Made by a program: the position numbers and the translations under genes
From: Methylobacter sp.
GTDB taxonomy: Bacteria > Pseudomonadota > Gammaproteobacteria > Methylococcales > Methylomonadaceae
Direction: 5' to 3'
NCBI GenBank assembly: GCA_026399025.1
Contig: JAPLRU010000002.1
Span: forward strand, 1 to 48,013
DNA length: 48,013 nt
Notes under the pieces: model-generated
What the model was told of the DNA's origin: nothing
Seen by the model: the letters and a program-made list of their open reading frames with translations, nothing else
Database searches by the model: none
Part shown: piece after piece, positions 26,789 to 38,800 of the stretch
How the letters are laid out: every line of letters starts with the position of its first letter
How positions within the stretch are numbered: position 1 is the stretch's first letter

Positions 26789-26980
26789 CTATGCGCTCGT
26801 CATTTCGTTTAATATGGTATGAATGCGTGCTACATCACGTCTAACCGTTCTCACTTGATCTGGCTTAGACAACTGCCCAGTCCCTTTCTGCATTTTAAGG
26901 TTAAATTCTTCGCGAGACATCTTAAGCAACATAGACTTTAATTCGTCTTTTGATTTTTGGCGTAACTCACTTGCTTTCAT
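26789..26980 (-). CDS. rpmC: 50S ribosomal protein L29
   Basis: 63 residues, two-helix protein at the tunnel exit near the trigger-factor dock. [20 protein letters not shown] start and the [20 protein letters not shown] end are standard. It overlaps the end of rplP by one base. Confidence 0.98.
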   Translation of the reverse strand: MKASELRQKSKDELKSMLLKMSREEFNLKMQKGTGQLSKPDQVRTVRRDVARIHTILNEMTSA

Positions 26981-27393
26981 TACATTATCGTCCGAGAGGT
27001 AAAAACTGTTTTCAGAGGCAACTTTGCAGCACCCAGTGCGAATGCTTCACGAGCCAATTCCTCAGAAACACCTTGTATTTCATATAACATGGTTCCAGGC
27101 TTAACTTGAGCAACCCAGTATTCTACACTACCTTTTCCTTTTCCCATACGAACTTCTAATGGTTTTTTTGTAATAGGTTTATCAGGAAAAATTCTAATCC
27201 ATATTTTACCGCCACGTTTAACATGCCGTGTAATCGTTCTACGCGCAGACTCAATTTGACGAGCAGTAAGCCTTCCTCGCTCTATCGACTTAAGACCAAA
27301 ATCACCAAAACTTACTGATGATCCACGCACAGCAGTACCGTTATTTCTGCCTTTATGTTGCTTACGGAATTTAGTTCTTTTAGGTTGAAGCAT
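26980..27393 (-). CDS. rplP: 50S ribosomal protein L16
   Basis: 137 residues. Organises the A-site region of the 50[20 protein letters not shown] start, [20 protein letters not shown] and [19 protein letters not shown] are signature blocks. Between rpsC and rpmC. Confidence 0.99.
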   Translation of the reverse strand: MLQPKRTKFRKQHKGRNNGTAVRGSSVSFGDFGLKSIERGRLTARQIESARRTITRHVKRGGKIWIRIFPDKPITKKPLEVRMGKGKGSVEYWVAQVKPGTMLYEIQGVSEELAREAFALGAAKLPLKTVFTSRTIM

Positions 27394-27411
27394 TTTTCTC
27401 TATCCCTTCAA

Positions 27412-28083
27412 CTATTTTTTAGATTCGGAGTTAATCGATGCCGTATGCGCATCCATGTCAAATACTTCTCCCTTGAATATCCACACCTTAATACCAATAA
27501 TTCCATAAGTAGTATGCGCTTCGGCCGTAGCATAATCAATGTCCGCCCTTAAGGTGTGTAAAGGTACTCGCCCCTCTCTATACCACTCACTACGAGCAAT
27601 CTCAGCCCCGTTTAATCGCCCGCCGATATTTATTTTTATGCCCTCCGCTCCCAGTCTCATAGTATTAGTTACGGCGCGCTTCATCGCTCGGCGATACATA
27701 ATCCTTTTCTCAAGCTGTTGAGCGACACCTTCCGCCACCAACTGAGCATCTAATTCAGGCTTCCTAATCTCTTCAACATTAAGCTGAACAGGAATACCCA
27801 TTATTTTAGAAACCCCCTGCCTCAATGCCTCTATATCCTCGCCTTTTTTTCCTATAACAATGCCAGGTCTTGCCGTATGAATTGTAATATGCGCATTATT
27901 TGGCGGACGGTTTATCTGAATACGGCTAACAGAGGCGTGAGCTAATTTTTTCTTTATATAGTCCCTAACTGTTAAATCTTGATGCAGGAATACCGAGTAA
28001 TCCTGACTATTCGCATACCACCTCGAATTCCAATCTTTAACAATACCTAGGCGTATACCTGTTGGATGTACCTTTTGACCCAT
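27412..28083 (-). CDS. rpsC: 30S ribosomal protein S3
   Basis: 223 residues. Head protein at the mRNA entry tunnel. [20 protein letters not shown] start; KH domain with [18 protein letters not shown] near residue 74; C-terminal domain with [20 protein letters not shown]. Normal length and position. Confidence 0.99.
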   Translation of the reverse strand: MGQKVHPTGIRLGIVKDWNSRWYANSQDYSVFLHQDLTVRDYIKKKLAHASVSRIQINRPPNNAHITIHTARPGIVIGKKGEDIEALRQGVSKIMGIPVQLNVEEIRKPELDAQLVAEGVAQQLEKRIMYRRAMKRAVTNTMRLGAEGIKINIGGRLNGAEIARSEWYREGRVPLHTLRADIDYATAEAHTTYGIIGIKVWIFKGEVFDMDAHTASINSESKK

Positions 28084-28092
28084 TTTCTGCCC

Positions 28093-28428
28093 CTACTCGT
28101 ATTCTGCGACTTTAACTGTAATATGGCAGGTTCTTTTAAGGATATGATTTGCACGTCCTTTAGCTCTTGCCTTGAATCTTTTCATAGTCGCCCCTTCATT
28201 TACATAAACGGTCGACACTTTTAATTCATCGATATCTGCACTGTCATTATGCTCTGCATTAGCGATAGCCGATTCTAGAATTTTTTTAATAATCGCAGCT
28301 GCTTTTTTTGAACTGAACTTCAATAGATTCAATGCTTTTTCAACTGGCATTCCACGAATTTGATCGCCTACTAACCGTGCTTTTTGCGCAGACAGCGGAG
28401 CATTTTTTAATTTTGCTGAAATTTCCAT
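28093..28428 (-). CDS. rplV: 50S ribosomal protein L22
   Basis: 111 residues from ATG 28428; a GTG six bases earlier is in frame but less likely. Lines the exit tunnel. The [20 protein letters not shown] block and the C-terminal [20 protein letters not shown] loop are clear. Between rpsS and rpsC. Confidence 0.98.
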   Translation of the reverse strand: MEISAKLKNAPLSAQKARLVGDQIRGMPVEKALNLLKFSSKKAAAIIKKILESAIANAEHNDSADIDELKVSTVYVNEGATMKRFKARAKGRANHILKRTCHITVKVAEYE

Positions 28429-28437
28429 GACCACGCC

Positions 28438-28710
28438 CTATCTAGATTTCTTATCAGCCACATGGCCTTTATATGTACGAGTTGGTGAAAATTCACCTAA
28501 TTTATGCCCGACCATATTCTCAGAAATTAGAACTGGTATATGCAGTCGTCCATTATGAATTGCAATGGTTAATCCCAACATATCCGGAATAATCATTGAT
28601 CTTCTTGACCATGTTTTAATCGGTTTCCGATTATTAGTACTTACAGCATCTTCAACTTTCTTAAGTAGATGATGATCAATAAAAGGACCTTTTTTAATTG
28701 AACGTGGCAC
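28438..28710 (-). CDS. rpsS: 30S ribosomal protein S19
   Basis: 90 residues. [20 protein letters not shown] start and the C-terminal [20 protein letters not shown] are the S19 signature. Partners with S13 in the head. Between rplB and rplV. Confidence 0.98.
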   Translation of the reverse strand: MPRSIKKGPFIDHHLLKKVEDAVSTNNRKPIKTWSRRSMIIPDMLGLTIAIHNGRLHIPVLISENMVGHKLGEFSPTRTYKGHVADKKSR

Positions 28711-28722
28711 GTTAATTCCTCT

Positions 28723-29550
28723 CTATTTCAGCTTACGACGTCTGATAATCATATTATCAGTACGTTTATTATTTCTGGTTTTATAACCTTTAGTTGGCAT
28801 ACCCCAGGGAGATACAGGATGTCTACCACCGGATGTACGACCTTCACCACCACCATGCGGATGATCAACCGGATTCATTACAACACCACGAACAGTCGGA
28901 CGAACACCACGCCATCTTGAAGCCCCGGCCTTTCCAAGAGACACTAAGTTATGTTCTGAATTGGAAACCTCACCAATTACAGCACGACAATCAGCCATAA
29001 CTTTGCGCATCTCACCAGATCTTAGCCTGATAGTTGCATGAGCACCGTCTTTAGCAACTAATTGCACAGAAGCGCCAGCACTTCGAGCAATCTGAGCCCC
29101 CTTGCCTGGCTTTAGTTCCACACAATGCACCGTAGTGCCCATTGGTATATTTCTCAACGGCATACAGTTACCTGCTTTCACAGCGGTAGTTTCTGAAGAA
29201 AGCACCTCCTGCCCAACTTCAAGCCCTTTAGGAGCAATAATGTACTTGCGCTCCCCATCTTTGAATAAGATCAAAGCAATATTGGCAGTCCTGTTCGGAT
29301 CATATTCCAAACGCTCAACAACTGCGGGAATATTGACCTTATTTCTTTTAAAATCGATAATTCGGTAGTGCTGTTTATGACCACCACCCACATGACGTGT
29401 TGTTATACGACCCTGATTGTTACGCCCCCCACTTTTGCTGCTCTTACTCAACAAAGGCGCGTACGGCTTTCCTTTATGCAACTCATCATTTTTGATGCGC
29501 ACTACAAACCGAGAACCTGGTGACGTCGGTTTAGACTTTACAATAGCCAT
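28723..29550 (-). CDS. rplB: 50S ribosomal protein L2
   Basis: 275 residues. Highly conserved protein near the peptidyl-transferase centre. [20 protein letters not shown] in the N-half and the signature [20 protein letters not shown], with the key histidine, in the C-half. The end [13 protein letters not shown] is complete. Confidence 0.99.
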   Translation of the reverse strand: MAIVKSKPTSPGSRFVVRIKNDELHKGKPYAPLLSKSSKSGGRNNQGRITTRHVGGGHKQHYRIIDFKRNKVNIPAVVERLEYDPNRTANIALILFKDGERKYIIAPKGLEVGQEVLSSETTAVKAGNCMPLRNIPMGTTVHCVELKPGKGAQIARSAGASVQLVAKDGAHATIRLRSGEMRKVMADCRAVIGEVSNSEHNLVSLGKAGASRWRGVRPTVRGVVMNPVDHPHGGGEGRTSGGRHPVSPWGMPTKGYKTRNNKRTDNMIIRRRKLK

Positions 29551-29591
29551 GCTTTCTACCGTTTCCTATTGATCTTTTAAAACTTAAATTA

Positions 29592-29891
29592 TTAAGCAGC
29601 AGAGAAATCTATATCATGACCAGACTTAAGTTTTATATAAGCCTTTTTCCAATCAGATCTCTGTCCCAGCGAGCCGCCAAATCTTTTCTTTTTGCCCTTG
29701 ACGTTTAAAACTTGAACTGAATCAACTTCAACGCTAAACATTAGCTCCACCGCACTTTTAACTTGCTTTTTAGTTGCTTGCTTTTGCACCCTAAAAACAA
29801 ATCGCTTATTTTTTTCGGCAGCAATAGTGCTTTTCTCAGACACAATCGGAGCTTGCAGCACACTTGCCAAGTGGTATTTATTTAAACTCAC
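29592..29891 (-). CDS. rplW: 50S ribosomal protein L23
   Basis: 99 residues. Docking site for trigger factor and SRP at the exit tunnel. APIVSEKSTIAAEKNKRFVF and the VEVDSVQVLNVKGKKKRFGG loop are diagnostic. It overlaps the 3' end of rplD by four bases. Confidence 0.98.
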   Translation of the reverse strand: MSLNKYHLASVLQAPIVSEKSTIAAEKNKRFVFRVQKQATKKQVKSAVELMFSVEVDSVQVLNVKGKKKRFGGSLGQRSDWKKAYIKLKSGHDIDFSAA

Positions 29892-30508
29892 GCCAAACGC
29901 TCCTCTATTCTCTTCAAGGCACCAGATGTAGCGATCACCTTATCAGCTGAAACCAATAAAACAGGACTTAAATTAACTGCTTCTATCACTTCCACATAAG
30001 GTAAGTTTCTTGATGCTAAAGCCAAGTTTACATCAACACTCTCTACAACAATCAGGACACGCTTAGCATCAACATTTTTTATCGCTGCATTCAACTCTTT
30101 TGTTTTTGGACTGGAAGGCAATATATCATTACTAACTAGCAGACGACCCTGCCTTAATAGCTCAGATAGAATTGACCGAATACCAACCCGAAACATTTTT
30201 TTATTCAACTTCTGGTCGTAATTTCTAGGCCTTGCAGCAAATGCAACACCACCCGTTCTCCAAACCGGACTACGAGTTGTACCTGACCGCGCCCGCCCAG
30301 TCCCTTTTTGTCTCCATGGCTTTGTACCACCACCACTCACATCTGAGCGCGTCTTCTGAGCTTTAGTTCCGGCACGAGCACCAGCTAAATGACGTACAAC
30401 CAGTTGATGAATTAAAGTTTCATTAAAAGCCTGACCGAAAATTGCTTCTGTTACCTCCACATTTCCAGCAGAGTCTTTTTCATTTAAAGCAGGTACTTGC
30501 ATACTCAT
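29888..30508 (-). CDS. rplD: 50S ribosomal protein L4
   Basis: 206 residues. Exit-tunnel protein, and in E. coli the autogenous repressor of the S10 operon. The tunnel loop contains GTKPWRQKGTGRARSGTTRS near residue 62. An in-frame ATG two codons downstream is an alternative start. It follows rplC by three bases. Confidence 0.98.
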   Translation of the reverse strand: MSMQVPALNEKDSAGNVEVTEAIFGQAFNETLIHQLVVRHLAGARAGTKAQKTRSDVSGGGTKPWRQKGTGRARSGTTRSPVWRTGGVAFAARPRNYDQKLNKKMFRVGIRSILSELLRQGRLLVSNDILPSSPKTKELNAAIKNVDAKRVLIVVESVDVNLALASRNLPYVEVIEAVNLSPVLLVSADKVIATSGALKRIEERLA

Positions 30509-30511
30509 AGC

Positions 30512-31162
30512 TTAACCTTTATTTCGCATTTTCATAGCGGGTGTAATTACTACATCACCACCCTTAGCACCAGGCACGGCACCTTTTACTAAAATTAAAT
30601 TTCTTGCCGCATCAATTGAATGTATAGTCAGGTTCTGCACTGTAACTTTCTCAGCCCCCATGTGTCCCTCCATTTTTTTTCCTTTAAATACACGACCTGG
30701 CGTTTGACACATACCAATAGAACCCAATACCCTATGTGAGCGAGAGTTACCGTGCGTTGCATCCTGCATGCTGAAATTATGACGCTTTATACCGCCAGCG
30801 AAGCCTTTACCAATGCTTCTGCCCTGAACATCAACAACTTGACCAGCAGAAAAAATATCTAAGGATAACTGGGATCCGGCAGATAAGCCTTCACCTTCGC
30901 CTTCTTCCAGCCTGAACTCCCAAAGACCACGCCCAGCCGTCACATTAGCCGCTGCATAATGACCCGCCATTGCTTTATTGACTCTAGAAGATTTTTTATC
31001 GCCCGCCGCTACTTGAATAGAACGATATCCATCAACTTCAATACCTTTAACCTGAGTAACTCTGTTTGAGTCAATCTGGAGTACAGTAACTGGTACTGAC
31101 GAACCATCTTCACAAAAAACCCTGGTCATACCACATTTACGACCTATAAGACCTATTGACAT
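30512..31162 (-). CDS. rplC: 50S ribosomal protein L3
   Basis: 216 residues. Early assembly protein near the peptidyl-transferase centre. [20 protein letters not shown] start and the [20 protein letters not shown] loop (which holds the methylatable Gln region in E. coli) are clear. Between rpsJ and rplD. Confidence 0.99.
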   Translation of the reverse strand: MSIGLIGRKCGMTRVFCEDGSSVPVTVLQIDSNRVTQVKGIEVDGYRSIQVAAGDKKSSRVNKAMAGHYAAANVTAGRGLWEFRLEEGEGEGLSAGSQLSLDIFSAGQVVDVQGRSIGKGFAGGIKRHNFSMQDATHGNSRSHRVLGSIGMCQTPGRVFKGKKMEGHMGAEKVTVQNLTIHSIDAARNLILVKGAVPGAKGGDVVITPAMKMRNKG

Positions 31163-31181
31163 CTGCCAATTCCCCTGCTTC

Positions 31182-31493
31182 TTAATTCAACTTTATTTGA
31201 ACATCAACGCCAGCCGCAAGATCCAATTTCATTAATGCATCTACGGTTTTTTCTGTTGGCTCAACGATATCCAATAATCTTTTATACGTTCTTAATTCAT
31301 ACTGATCTCTCGCATCTTTATTTACATGCGGCGAAATCAAAATCGTAAAACGTTCTTTTTTAGTAGGCAAGGGTATTGGACCTTTTACCTGGGCACCAGT
31401 CCTTCTTGCTGTTTCTACTATCTCACCAGCCGATTGATCAATCAATTTATGATCAAATGATTTCAAACGGATTCTGATAGTTTGATTAGACAT
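31182..31493 (-). CDS. rpsJ: 30S ribosomal protein S10 (NusE)
   Basis: 103 residues from ATG 31493, the standard length; an ATG two codons upstream overlaps the tuf stop. Head protein that also acts as NusE, linking NusG and ribosome to polymerase. The block [20 protein letters not shown] and the [20 protein letters not shown] end are diagnostic. There is no long leader before it, because tuf ends right at its start, so it appears fused to the str transcript. Confidence 0.98.
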   Translation of the reverse strand: MSNQTIRIRLKSFDHKLIDQSAGEIVETARRTGAQVKGPIPLPTKKERFTILISPHVNKDARDQYELRTYKRLLDIVEPTEKTVDALMKLDLAAGVDVQIKLN

Positions 31494-31498
31494 ATACA

Positions 31499-32689
31499 TT
31501 ACTCGATTATTGATGCAACGACACCCGCACCTACTGTACGACCACCTTCACGAATTGCAAAACGCAAGCCATCATCCATAGCAATCGGTGAAATCAGCTT
31601 TACCTTTACTGAAATATTATCGCCCGGCATAACCATTTCAACACCTTCAGGCAACTCAACAGCCCCAGTCACGTCTGTCGTTCTAAAATAAAACTGCGGA
31701 CGATAGCCATTAAAGAATGGCGTATGACGACCACCTTCATCTTTAGACAAGATATAAATCTCTGAGTTGAAATATGAATGCGGCTTAATGGTACCTTTAT
31801 GCGCCAACACCTGACCACGCTCAACATCATCTCTTTTTGTTCCTCTTAACAGGATACCGACATTATCACCCGCCTGACCTTGATCCAATAACTTACGGAA
31901 CATTTCAACACCTGTACAGGTTGTTGATACGGTAGGCCTGATACCGACAATCTCGATTTCCTGACCCACTTTAATCACACCACGCTCAATACGACCAGTC
32001 ACCACGGTACCACGCCCGGAAATTGAGAACACATCCTCAATCGGCATCAGGAACGCACCATCTACCGCCCTTTCTGGCAATGGAATATAGCTATCCAGCG
32101 CATCAACCAGCCTGACCACCGAAGGAACACCAATCTCACTGGTATCACCTTCCAGCGCCTTCAACGCCGAACCCACGATAATAGGCGTATCATCGCCGGG
32201 GAACTCATACATATCGAGCAGCTCACGAATTTCCATTTCGACCAGCTCTATCAATTCAGCATCGTCAACCATATCCGCCTTATTCAAGAACACAACCACA
32301 TAAGGCACACCCACCTGTCTTGACAGCAGAATATGCTCTCTGGTTTGCGGCATTGGACCGTCCGCTGCAGAACAGACTAAAATAGCGCCATCCATTTGCG
32401 CCGCACCGGTAATCATGTTTTTGACGTAATCGGCATGACCCGGACAATCAACGTGAGCATAATGACGCGTTGCCGATTCATACTCAACATGGGAAGTAGA
32501 AATAGTGATACCTCGAGCACGCTCTTCAGGCGCATTATCGATCTGATCAAAGGCTTTAACTTCTCCACCCTGAAGTTCTGCCATGACTTTGGTTAACGCG
32601 GCGGTTAAAGTAGTTTTACCGTGATCGACGTGACCGATGGTACCGACATTTACGTGTGGCTTGCTACGTGAGAATTTTTCTTTGGCCAT
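31499..32689 (-). CDS. tuf: Elongation factor Tu (complete copy)
   Basis: 396 residues. GTPase that delivers aminoacyl-tRNA to the A-site. Visible motifs: [14 protein letters not shown] (P-loop, about residue 18), [32 protein letters not shown] and NKADMVDD. Domains 2 and 3 are complete, ending ASIIE. A second copy begins to appear at the right window edge (47870-48013), identical over 128 bases. It lies between fusA and rpsJ, as in the str operon. Confidence 0.99.
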   Translation of the reverse strand: MAKEKFSRSKPHVNVGTIGHVDHGKTTLTAALTKVMAELQGGEVKAFDQIDNAPEERARGITISTSHVEYESATRHYAHVDCPGHADYVKNMITGAAQMDGAILVCSAADGPMPQTREHILLSRQVGVPYVVVFLNKADMVDDAELIELVEMEIRELLDMYEFPGDDTPIIVGSALKALEGDTSEIGVPSVVRLVDALDSYIPLPERAVDGAFLMPIEDVFSISGRGTVVTGRIERGVIKVGQEIEIVGIRPTVSTTCTGVEMFRKLLDQGQAGDNVGILLRGTKRDDVERGQVLAHKGTIKPHSYFNSEIYILSKDEGGRHTPFFNGYRPQFYFRTTDVTGAVELPEGVEMVMPGDNISVKVKLISPIAMDDGLRFAIREGGRTVGAGVVASIIE

Positions 32690-32716
32690 GAGTTAATACC
32701 TTTAATTATTCAATTT

Positions 32717-34813
32717 TTATGAAGATTTTTTAATAATCGCTTCCGCAATATGTGCAGGCGTTTCATTATATTTTTCAAACCGCATACTGTATGTAGCCCG
32801 CCCCTGTGTTGCAGAACGCAAATCAGTTGCATAACCAAACATTTCCGCTAATGGCACTTCGCAGCTAAGTGCTTTACCTGATAGAGTATCTTCCATCCCC
32901 TGTATTATTCCCCGCCGCCTGTTGATATCACCTACAACATCCCCCATGTATTCTTCAGGCGTAGCAATTTCAACTTTCATTATCGGCTCAAGCAAAACAG
33001 GTTCCGCTTTCCTTGCCCCCTCCCTGAAACACATGGAACCAGCAATTTTAAAAGCCATTTCATTCGAATCCACATCGTGATACGAACCGTCAAATAAGGA
33101 CACCTTTACATCCAATACAGGATAGCCAGCTAGGATACCACTCTTTAATTGCTCTTGGATACCTTTATCTACTGCAGGTATAAATTCTTTTGGAACCACC
33201 CCACCAACAATCTCATTAACAAACTCATACCCGGCACCAATTTTTTGCGGCTCAATGCGCAACCAAACATGCCCGTACTGCCCACGCCCACCAGACTGCC
33301 TTATAAACTTGCCTTCCTGCTCAATCGTTTTTCTAACAGTCTCTCTATATGCAACCTGCGGAGGACCCACATTAGCATCAACATTAAACTCTCTTCTCAT
33401 ACGATCAACAACAATCTCAAGGTGCAACTCACCCATGCCAGAGATAATTATTTGCCCCGACTCCTCGTCAGTATGCACTCTAAAAGAGGGGTCTTCCTGA
33501 GCTAACTTACCCAATGCGACCCCCATCTTCTCTTGATCTGCTTTTGTTTTCGGCTCAACCGCAACCGAAATAACAGGATCAGGAAACTCCATTTTTTCAA
33601 GCACTATAATCTCTTTCAGATCACAAAATGTATCACCCGTCGTTACATCCTTAAGGCCGATTACAGCCGCTATATCGCCAGCATATACCTCTTTAACCTC
33701 TTCGCGACTATTGGCATGCATTTGAACTATACGACCAATACGCTCTTTTTTCTTTTTTACTGAATTATAGACACTATCTCCAGTATTCAGCACACCGGAA
33801 TAAACTCTAAAAAACGTCAATGTTCCAACAAAAGGATCCGTAGCAATCTTAAAAGCCAATGCCGCAAAAGGAGCACCATCATCCGCAGGACGGAGTAACT
33901 CAGCCATATCATCCTCATCATGACCCTTTATGGCCCTGACATCGACAGGCGCAGGCATATATTCAACAACAGCATCCAGCATTGCCTGAACACCTTTATT
34001 TTTAAAAGCCGAACCACAAAATGCCGGAACAATTTGATTTGCTATCGTCCGCGAACGAATCCCCAACCTAATCTCATCATCTGATAAATACCCGCTTTCA
34101 AGATATTTTTCCAGCAAATCCTCGCTTGCCTCCGCAGAAGCCTCAACCATATGCTCTCGCCACTCATTACAAAGATCAAGCATATCACCAGGAATATCCC
34201 CTTCCTTAAAGGTCATCCCCATATTGGCCTCATCCCAATATATGGCTTTCATTTTGACAAGATCAACAACCCCTTCAAAAACACCCTCAGCACCAATAGG
34301 CAACTGCATTGGAACAGGTTTAGCACCCAGCCGATCCTTAATTTGCCCAATTACTCGCAAAAAATCAGCACCAGAACGATCCATCTTGTTTACAAAAACC
34401 AATCGAGGAACATTATACTTACTCGCCTGATGCCAAACCGTTTCAGACTGAGACTCAACACCACCAACAGCACAAAAAACCGCACAAGCCCCATCCAAAA
34501 CCCGTAACGACCGCTCAACCTCAATAGTAAAGTCTACATGCCCCGGCGTATCTATGATATTTATTCGATGCTGCGGAAACTGCCCCCTCATTCCACTCCA
34601 AAAACAAGTAGTCGCAGCCGAAGTTATCGTAATCCCACGCTCCTGCTCTTGCTCCATCCAATCCATTGTAGCCGCACCATCATGCACCTCACCTATTTTG
34701 TGAGAAACACCTGTGTAGTACAGAACTCGCTCTGTAGTCGTGGTCTTACCCGCATCAATATGCGCCATAATACCGATATTTCGATAAAATCCTATTGGAG
34801 TTTTACGCGCCAC
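32717..34813 (-). CDS. fusA: Elongation factor G
   Basis: 698 residues. GTPase driving ribosomal translocation. G motifs: [54 protein letters not shown] and [10 protein letters not shown]. Domain IV with [15 protein letters not shown] and domain V are intact. 28 bases upstream of tuf in the str operon. Confidence 0.99.
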   Translation of the reverse strand: MARKTPIGFYRNIGIMAHIDAGKTTTTERVLYYTGVSHKIGEVHDGAATMDWMEQEQERGITITSAATTCFWSGMRGQFPQHRINIIDTPGHVDFTIEVERSLRVLDGACAVFCAVGGVESQSETVWHQASKYNVPRLVFVNKMDRSGADFLRVIGQIKDRLGAKPVPMQLPIGAEGVFEGVVDLVKMKAIYWDEANMGMTFKEGDIPGDMLDLCNEWREHMVEASAEASEDLLEKYLESGYLSDDEIRLGIRSRTIANQIVPAFCGSAFKNKGVQAMLDAVVEYMPAPVDVRAIKGHDEDDMAELLRPADDGAPFAALAFKIATDPFVGTLTFFRVYSGVLNTGDSVYNSVKKKKERIGRIVQMHANSREEVKEVYAGDIAAVIGLKDVTTGDTFCDLKEIIVLEKMEFPDPVISVAVEPKTKADQEKMGVALGKLAQEDPSFRVHTDEESGQIIISGMGELHLEIVVDRMRREFNVDANVGPPQVAYRETVRKTIEQEGKFIRQSGGRGQYGHVWLRIEPQKIGAGYEFVNEIVGGVVPKEFIPAVDKGIQEQLKSGILAGYPVLDVKVSLFDGSYHDVDSNEMAFKIAGSMCFREGARKAEPVLLEPIMKVEIATPEEYMGDVVGDINRRRGIIQGMEDTLSGKALSCEVPLAEMFGYATDLRSATQGRATYSMRFEKYNETPAHIAEAIIKKSS

Positions 34814-34843
34814 AACTATACAACCACCAATGCAATCTATTGA

Positions 34844-35314
34844 CTACCAACGATAATGCGAGAAAGCCTTGTTTGCCTCTGCCATCCTATGAGTATCTTC
34901 ACGCTTCTTAGCCGCCGACCCCCTACCCTCAAAAGCATCCATCAACTCACCAGCTAACTTAGCCGGCATATTTCTTTCATTTCTTTTGCGCGACGCATCT
35001 ATCAACCAACGCATAGCCAAGGCCATACGCCTTGAAGGACGCACCTCAACAGGAACCTGGTACGTAGCACCACCAACACGACGAGATTTAACCTCAACCC
35101 TGGGCTGAACATTCTCCAAAGCCTTAGACAACACCTCCAACGGCTCACCATGCCCCTTACTTTCAATTACGTCCAAGGCACCATAGACAATCCCTTCCGC
35201 AATAGACTTTTTACCACTCTCCATAATCATATTCATAAACTTAGTCAGCATTACGCTGCTAAATCTTGGATCTGGAATAATTTCTCTTTTTGTAGCAACT
35301 CTTCTTCTAGACAT
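34844..35314 (-). CDS. rpsG: 30S ribosomal protein S7
   Basis: 156 residues. Nucleates the 30S head and in E. coli represses the str operon. [20 protein letters not shown] start; [20 protein letters not shown] and [20 protein letters not shown] are signature blocks. It follows rpsL by 19 bases. Confidence 0.99.
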   Translation of the reverse strand: MSRRRVATKREIIPDPRFSSVMLTKFMNMIMESGKKSIAEGIVYGALDVIESKGHGEPLEVLSKALENVQPRVEVKSRRVGGATYQVPVEVRPSRRMALAMRWLIDASRKRNERNMPAKLAGELMDAFEGRGSAAKKREDTHRMAEANKAFSHYRW

Positions 35315-35333
35315 TTATTTCACCAACCAACGT

Positions 35334-35708
35334 TTAGCCTTTAGGCCGTTTTGTCCCATATTTAGAGCGACCACACTTCCTATTAGTCACACCAGAGGCA
35401 TCCAAACTACCACGAACAACATGATACCTAACACCAGGCAAATCCTTAACACGACCACCCCTTATCAGAACCACCGAATGCTCCTGAAGATTATGCCCCT
35501 CACCACCAATGTAACTACTAACCTCAGACCCATTAGTCAACCTAACCCTAGCAACTTTTCTAAGAGCCGAGTTTGGCTTTTTAGGCGTTGTCGTATAAAC
35601 GCGAGTACATACACCTCTACGCTGAGGGCAAGCCTCCAACGCAGGAACATTACTTTTTTCTATTTTTTTAGCACGAGGCTTACGAACCAATTGGTTGATC
35701 GTGGCCAT
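35334..35708 (-). CDS. rpsL: 30S ribosomal protein S12
   Basis: 124 residues from ATG 35708 ([15 protein letters not shown]), the universal start; the longer frame to 35732 is not used. Decoding-centre protein. [20 protein letters not shown] and [17 protein letters not shown] are present with the streptomycin-sensitive lysines intact. First gene of the str operon, with a strong promoter at 35831-35859. Confidence 0.99.
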   Translation of the reverse strand: MATINQLVRKPRAKKIEKSNVPALEACPQRRGVCTRVYTTTPKKPNSALRKVARVRLTNGSEVSSYIGGEGHNLQEHSVVLIRGGRVKDLPGVRYHVVRGSLDASGVTNRKCGRSKYGTKRPKG

Positions 35709-35830
35709 AACTTTGTTTACTCCGTGATACAATTTAACTGTCAGATAATAAAAGAACCGTCACACATTAAATACCGACGGCCAACTACAATTCGACCCGA
35801 CCCAAGCACGTTAGCTCATTTGAGCAGAGT

Positions 35831-35859
35831 ATATTACTTGCTAATGCCAAGCAGGTCAA
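35831..35859 (-). promoter_or_regulatory. Sigma70 promoter of the str operon
   Basis: On the minus strand: -35 box TTGACC (35854-35859), spacer of exactly 17 bases, and -10 box TAATAT (35831-35836). It lies 123 bases upstream of the rpsL ATG, in the rpoC-rpsL spacer. This is the best promoter match in the window and probably drives rpsL-rpsG-fusA-tuf and perhaps the S10-spc-alpha genes. Confidence 0.8.
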
Positions 35860-35894
35860 GCACATATTTACAATATACACTATATAATGAGCTT

Positions 35895-38800
35895 TTAAAT
35901 GTTCAAAGCTTGCTTAAGAGCCTCCTCCACATCTCCAGCATCCACTACTAGAGGAGCTTCACTTTCTACTATTTCATGCTGAGCAAATCTATTTTTTCTG
36001 CTCTCATGATAAGCTAATCCCGTCCCAGCAGGAATTAATCGACCAACAATGACGTTCTCTTTTAATCCCTGCAACCCATCGCTTAACCCACGAACCGCCG
36101 CATCAGTTAATACACGGGTTGTTTCCTGAAACGATGCCGCCGAAATAAATGACTCTGTCGCCAACGACGCCTTAGTGATACCAAGCAATACAGAATTGTA
36201 ACTCGCTGGAATTTTCCCTTCAGCTTCCACCTTGTCATTTTCTTCTCTCATTGCAGCACGCTCTACTTGATCACCTTTCAGAAAACTTGTGTCCCCAGAT
36301 GCAGTAATCTCAACCTTTCTAAGCATTTGACGAATAATGGCTTCAATATGTTTATCATTAATCTTTACACCTTGCAACCGATACACATCCTGAATTTCTT
36401 TAACCAGATAGTTTGCCAGCTCCTCAATTCCTCTTAATCTAAGAATATCATGTGGAGTTAACTCACCCTCAGCTATAGTTTCACCCTTTTCGACATACTC
36501 GCCCTCAAAGACTGTAATATGTCGCCATTTAGGTATCAGCGTTTCAATTTGCTCACCTGCCGAATCGGTGATTATCACTCGCTGCTTACCTTTTGTTTCC
36601 TTTCCAAAAGAAATAGTTCCACTAGTCTCAGCAAGAATTGCCGGATCCTTTGTTTTTCTAGCTTCAAATAAATCAGCAACCCGCGGCAAACCACCTGTAA
36701 TATCTCTTGTTTTACTGGATTCCTGAGGAATTCTGGCTAAAACATCACCGACTTTCACCTCCCCACCATCCTTGATCCCGGCAATCGCACCGGCAGGCAA
36801 GAAGTACTGAGCAGGTATTTCAGTACCTGGCAAATGAATGGCATTCCCTTCACCATCAAATAACTTCACCATTGGCCGTAATTCCTTACCCGCACTTCCG
36901 CGTTGCTTTGGATCAGTAACGACCAATGAACTCAAACCAGTGACCTCATCAGATTGTTTTTGGACAGTCACACCATCGACAAAATCAATCAACTCGACCA
37001 CACCGTCAACCTCAGTAATAACCGGGTGCGTGTGAGGATCCCAGTTAACTATAATGTCACCGGCATTAATTCGAGAACCTTCCTGCACGGACAATACTGC
37101 ACCATAAGGAATTTTATAACGTTCTTTCTCCCGACCGTAATCATCGACCACACCAACTTCGCCGGATCTTGAAACAGCAACGAGATTACCCTCTCGATTA
37201 ACTACCGATTTTAAATTATTAAGACGCACCGTACCCGCAGACTTAACCTGAACATTACTGATTGCAGCAGATCTGGATGCCGCCCCACCAATATGAAAGG
37301 TCCGCATAGTCAATTGAGTGCCCGGCTCGCCGATCGACTGCGCAGCAATAACACCCACCGCTTCACCGATATTTACCAGATGACCACGACCTAAATCACG
37401 CCCATAACAAGCAGCACAAACGCCATGCCTATTCTCACAAGTAATAATCGAACGAACCATAACTTGATCAATACTATGAGCTTCAAGGACAGACACCCAG
37501 TGCTCATTCAGTAATGTACCTCTTGGAGCAACAATAATATCACCAGCCGGATCCATGATGTCATTGACTGCAACACGACCTAATACGCGCTCTGATAAAG
37601 GCTCAACAACGTCGCCACCTTCAATAATCGGCGTCATAATCAACCCGTTTGATGTGCCGCAATCATCGCCGTTAATCACCAGATCCTGCGCCACATCAAC
37701 CAATCTGCGTGTCAAATACCCAGAGTTGGCTGTTTTTAATGCAGTATCTGCTAAACCTTTACGAGCACCATGCGTAGAAATAAAATACTGCAGCACATCC
37801 AAACCTTCTCTGAAATTTGCTGTAATAGGCGTTTCAATAATGGAGCCATCCGGCTTAGCCATCAGACCGCGCATACCAGCCAGCTGGCGAATCTGCGCCG
37901 CGGAACCCCGCGCTCCTGATTCAGCCATCATAAAGATAGAATTAAATGATTTTTGCTTTACTGTCTTACCGGCAGCATCGACAACAGACTCTTCCCCCAA
38001 TCCGTCCATCATTACTTTGGCTATTTGATCGTTAGCATGCGACCAAATATCAACAACCTTATTATATCGCTCACCATCAGTTACTAAACCGGAAGCGTAT
38101 TGGCTTTGAATTTCGTTAACCTCAGCATCAGAAGCCTTAATAATATCGACTTTTTTGGCAGGGATAACCATATCTTCGATACCGAACGAAACACCGGAGA
38201 TTGTTGCATATCTGAAACCCAGATACATCAACTGATCGGCGAGTATGACAGTATCTTTGTTACCTAAATAGCGATAACTGTAATTGATTAACCTGGATAT
38301 GTTTTTCTTAGTCATATCGCAGTTAACCAACTCGTACGGCGTCCGATCTGGAACGACCTCCCAAATTAACGCGCGACCTACGGTTGTTTCCACACGATGC
38401 GTTTTATCTTCAAGCTCACCCTGCTCATTCGCCACTTTTTCGGTGATGCGCAATTGAATTTTAGATTGCAACTCGACCGTTTTAGTGAGCAATGCTTTAT
38501 GTATTTCGCCGACGCTGACAAATATACTACCATCGCCTTTTGCGTTAATTTTTTCACGGCTAATATAATAAAGCCCTAAAACCACGTCTTGAGACGGATT
38601 AATAACAGGCTCTCCGTTTGCCGGAGACAAAATATTATTTGTCGCCATCATCAAAGTTCGAGCTTCCAGCTGCGCCTCGATAGACAACGGAATATGCACC
38701 GCCATCTGATCGCCGTCAAAGTCAGCATTGAACGCACTACAAACCAAAGGATGCAACTGAATCGCCTTACCTTCAATCAGCGTGGGCTCGAATGCCTGAA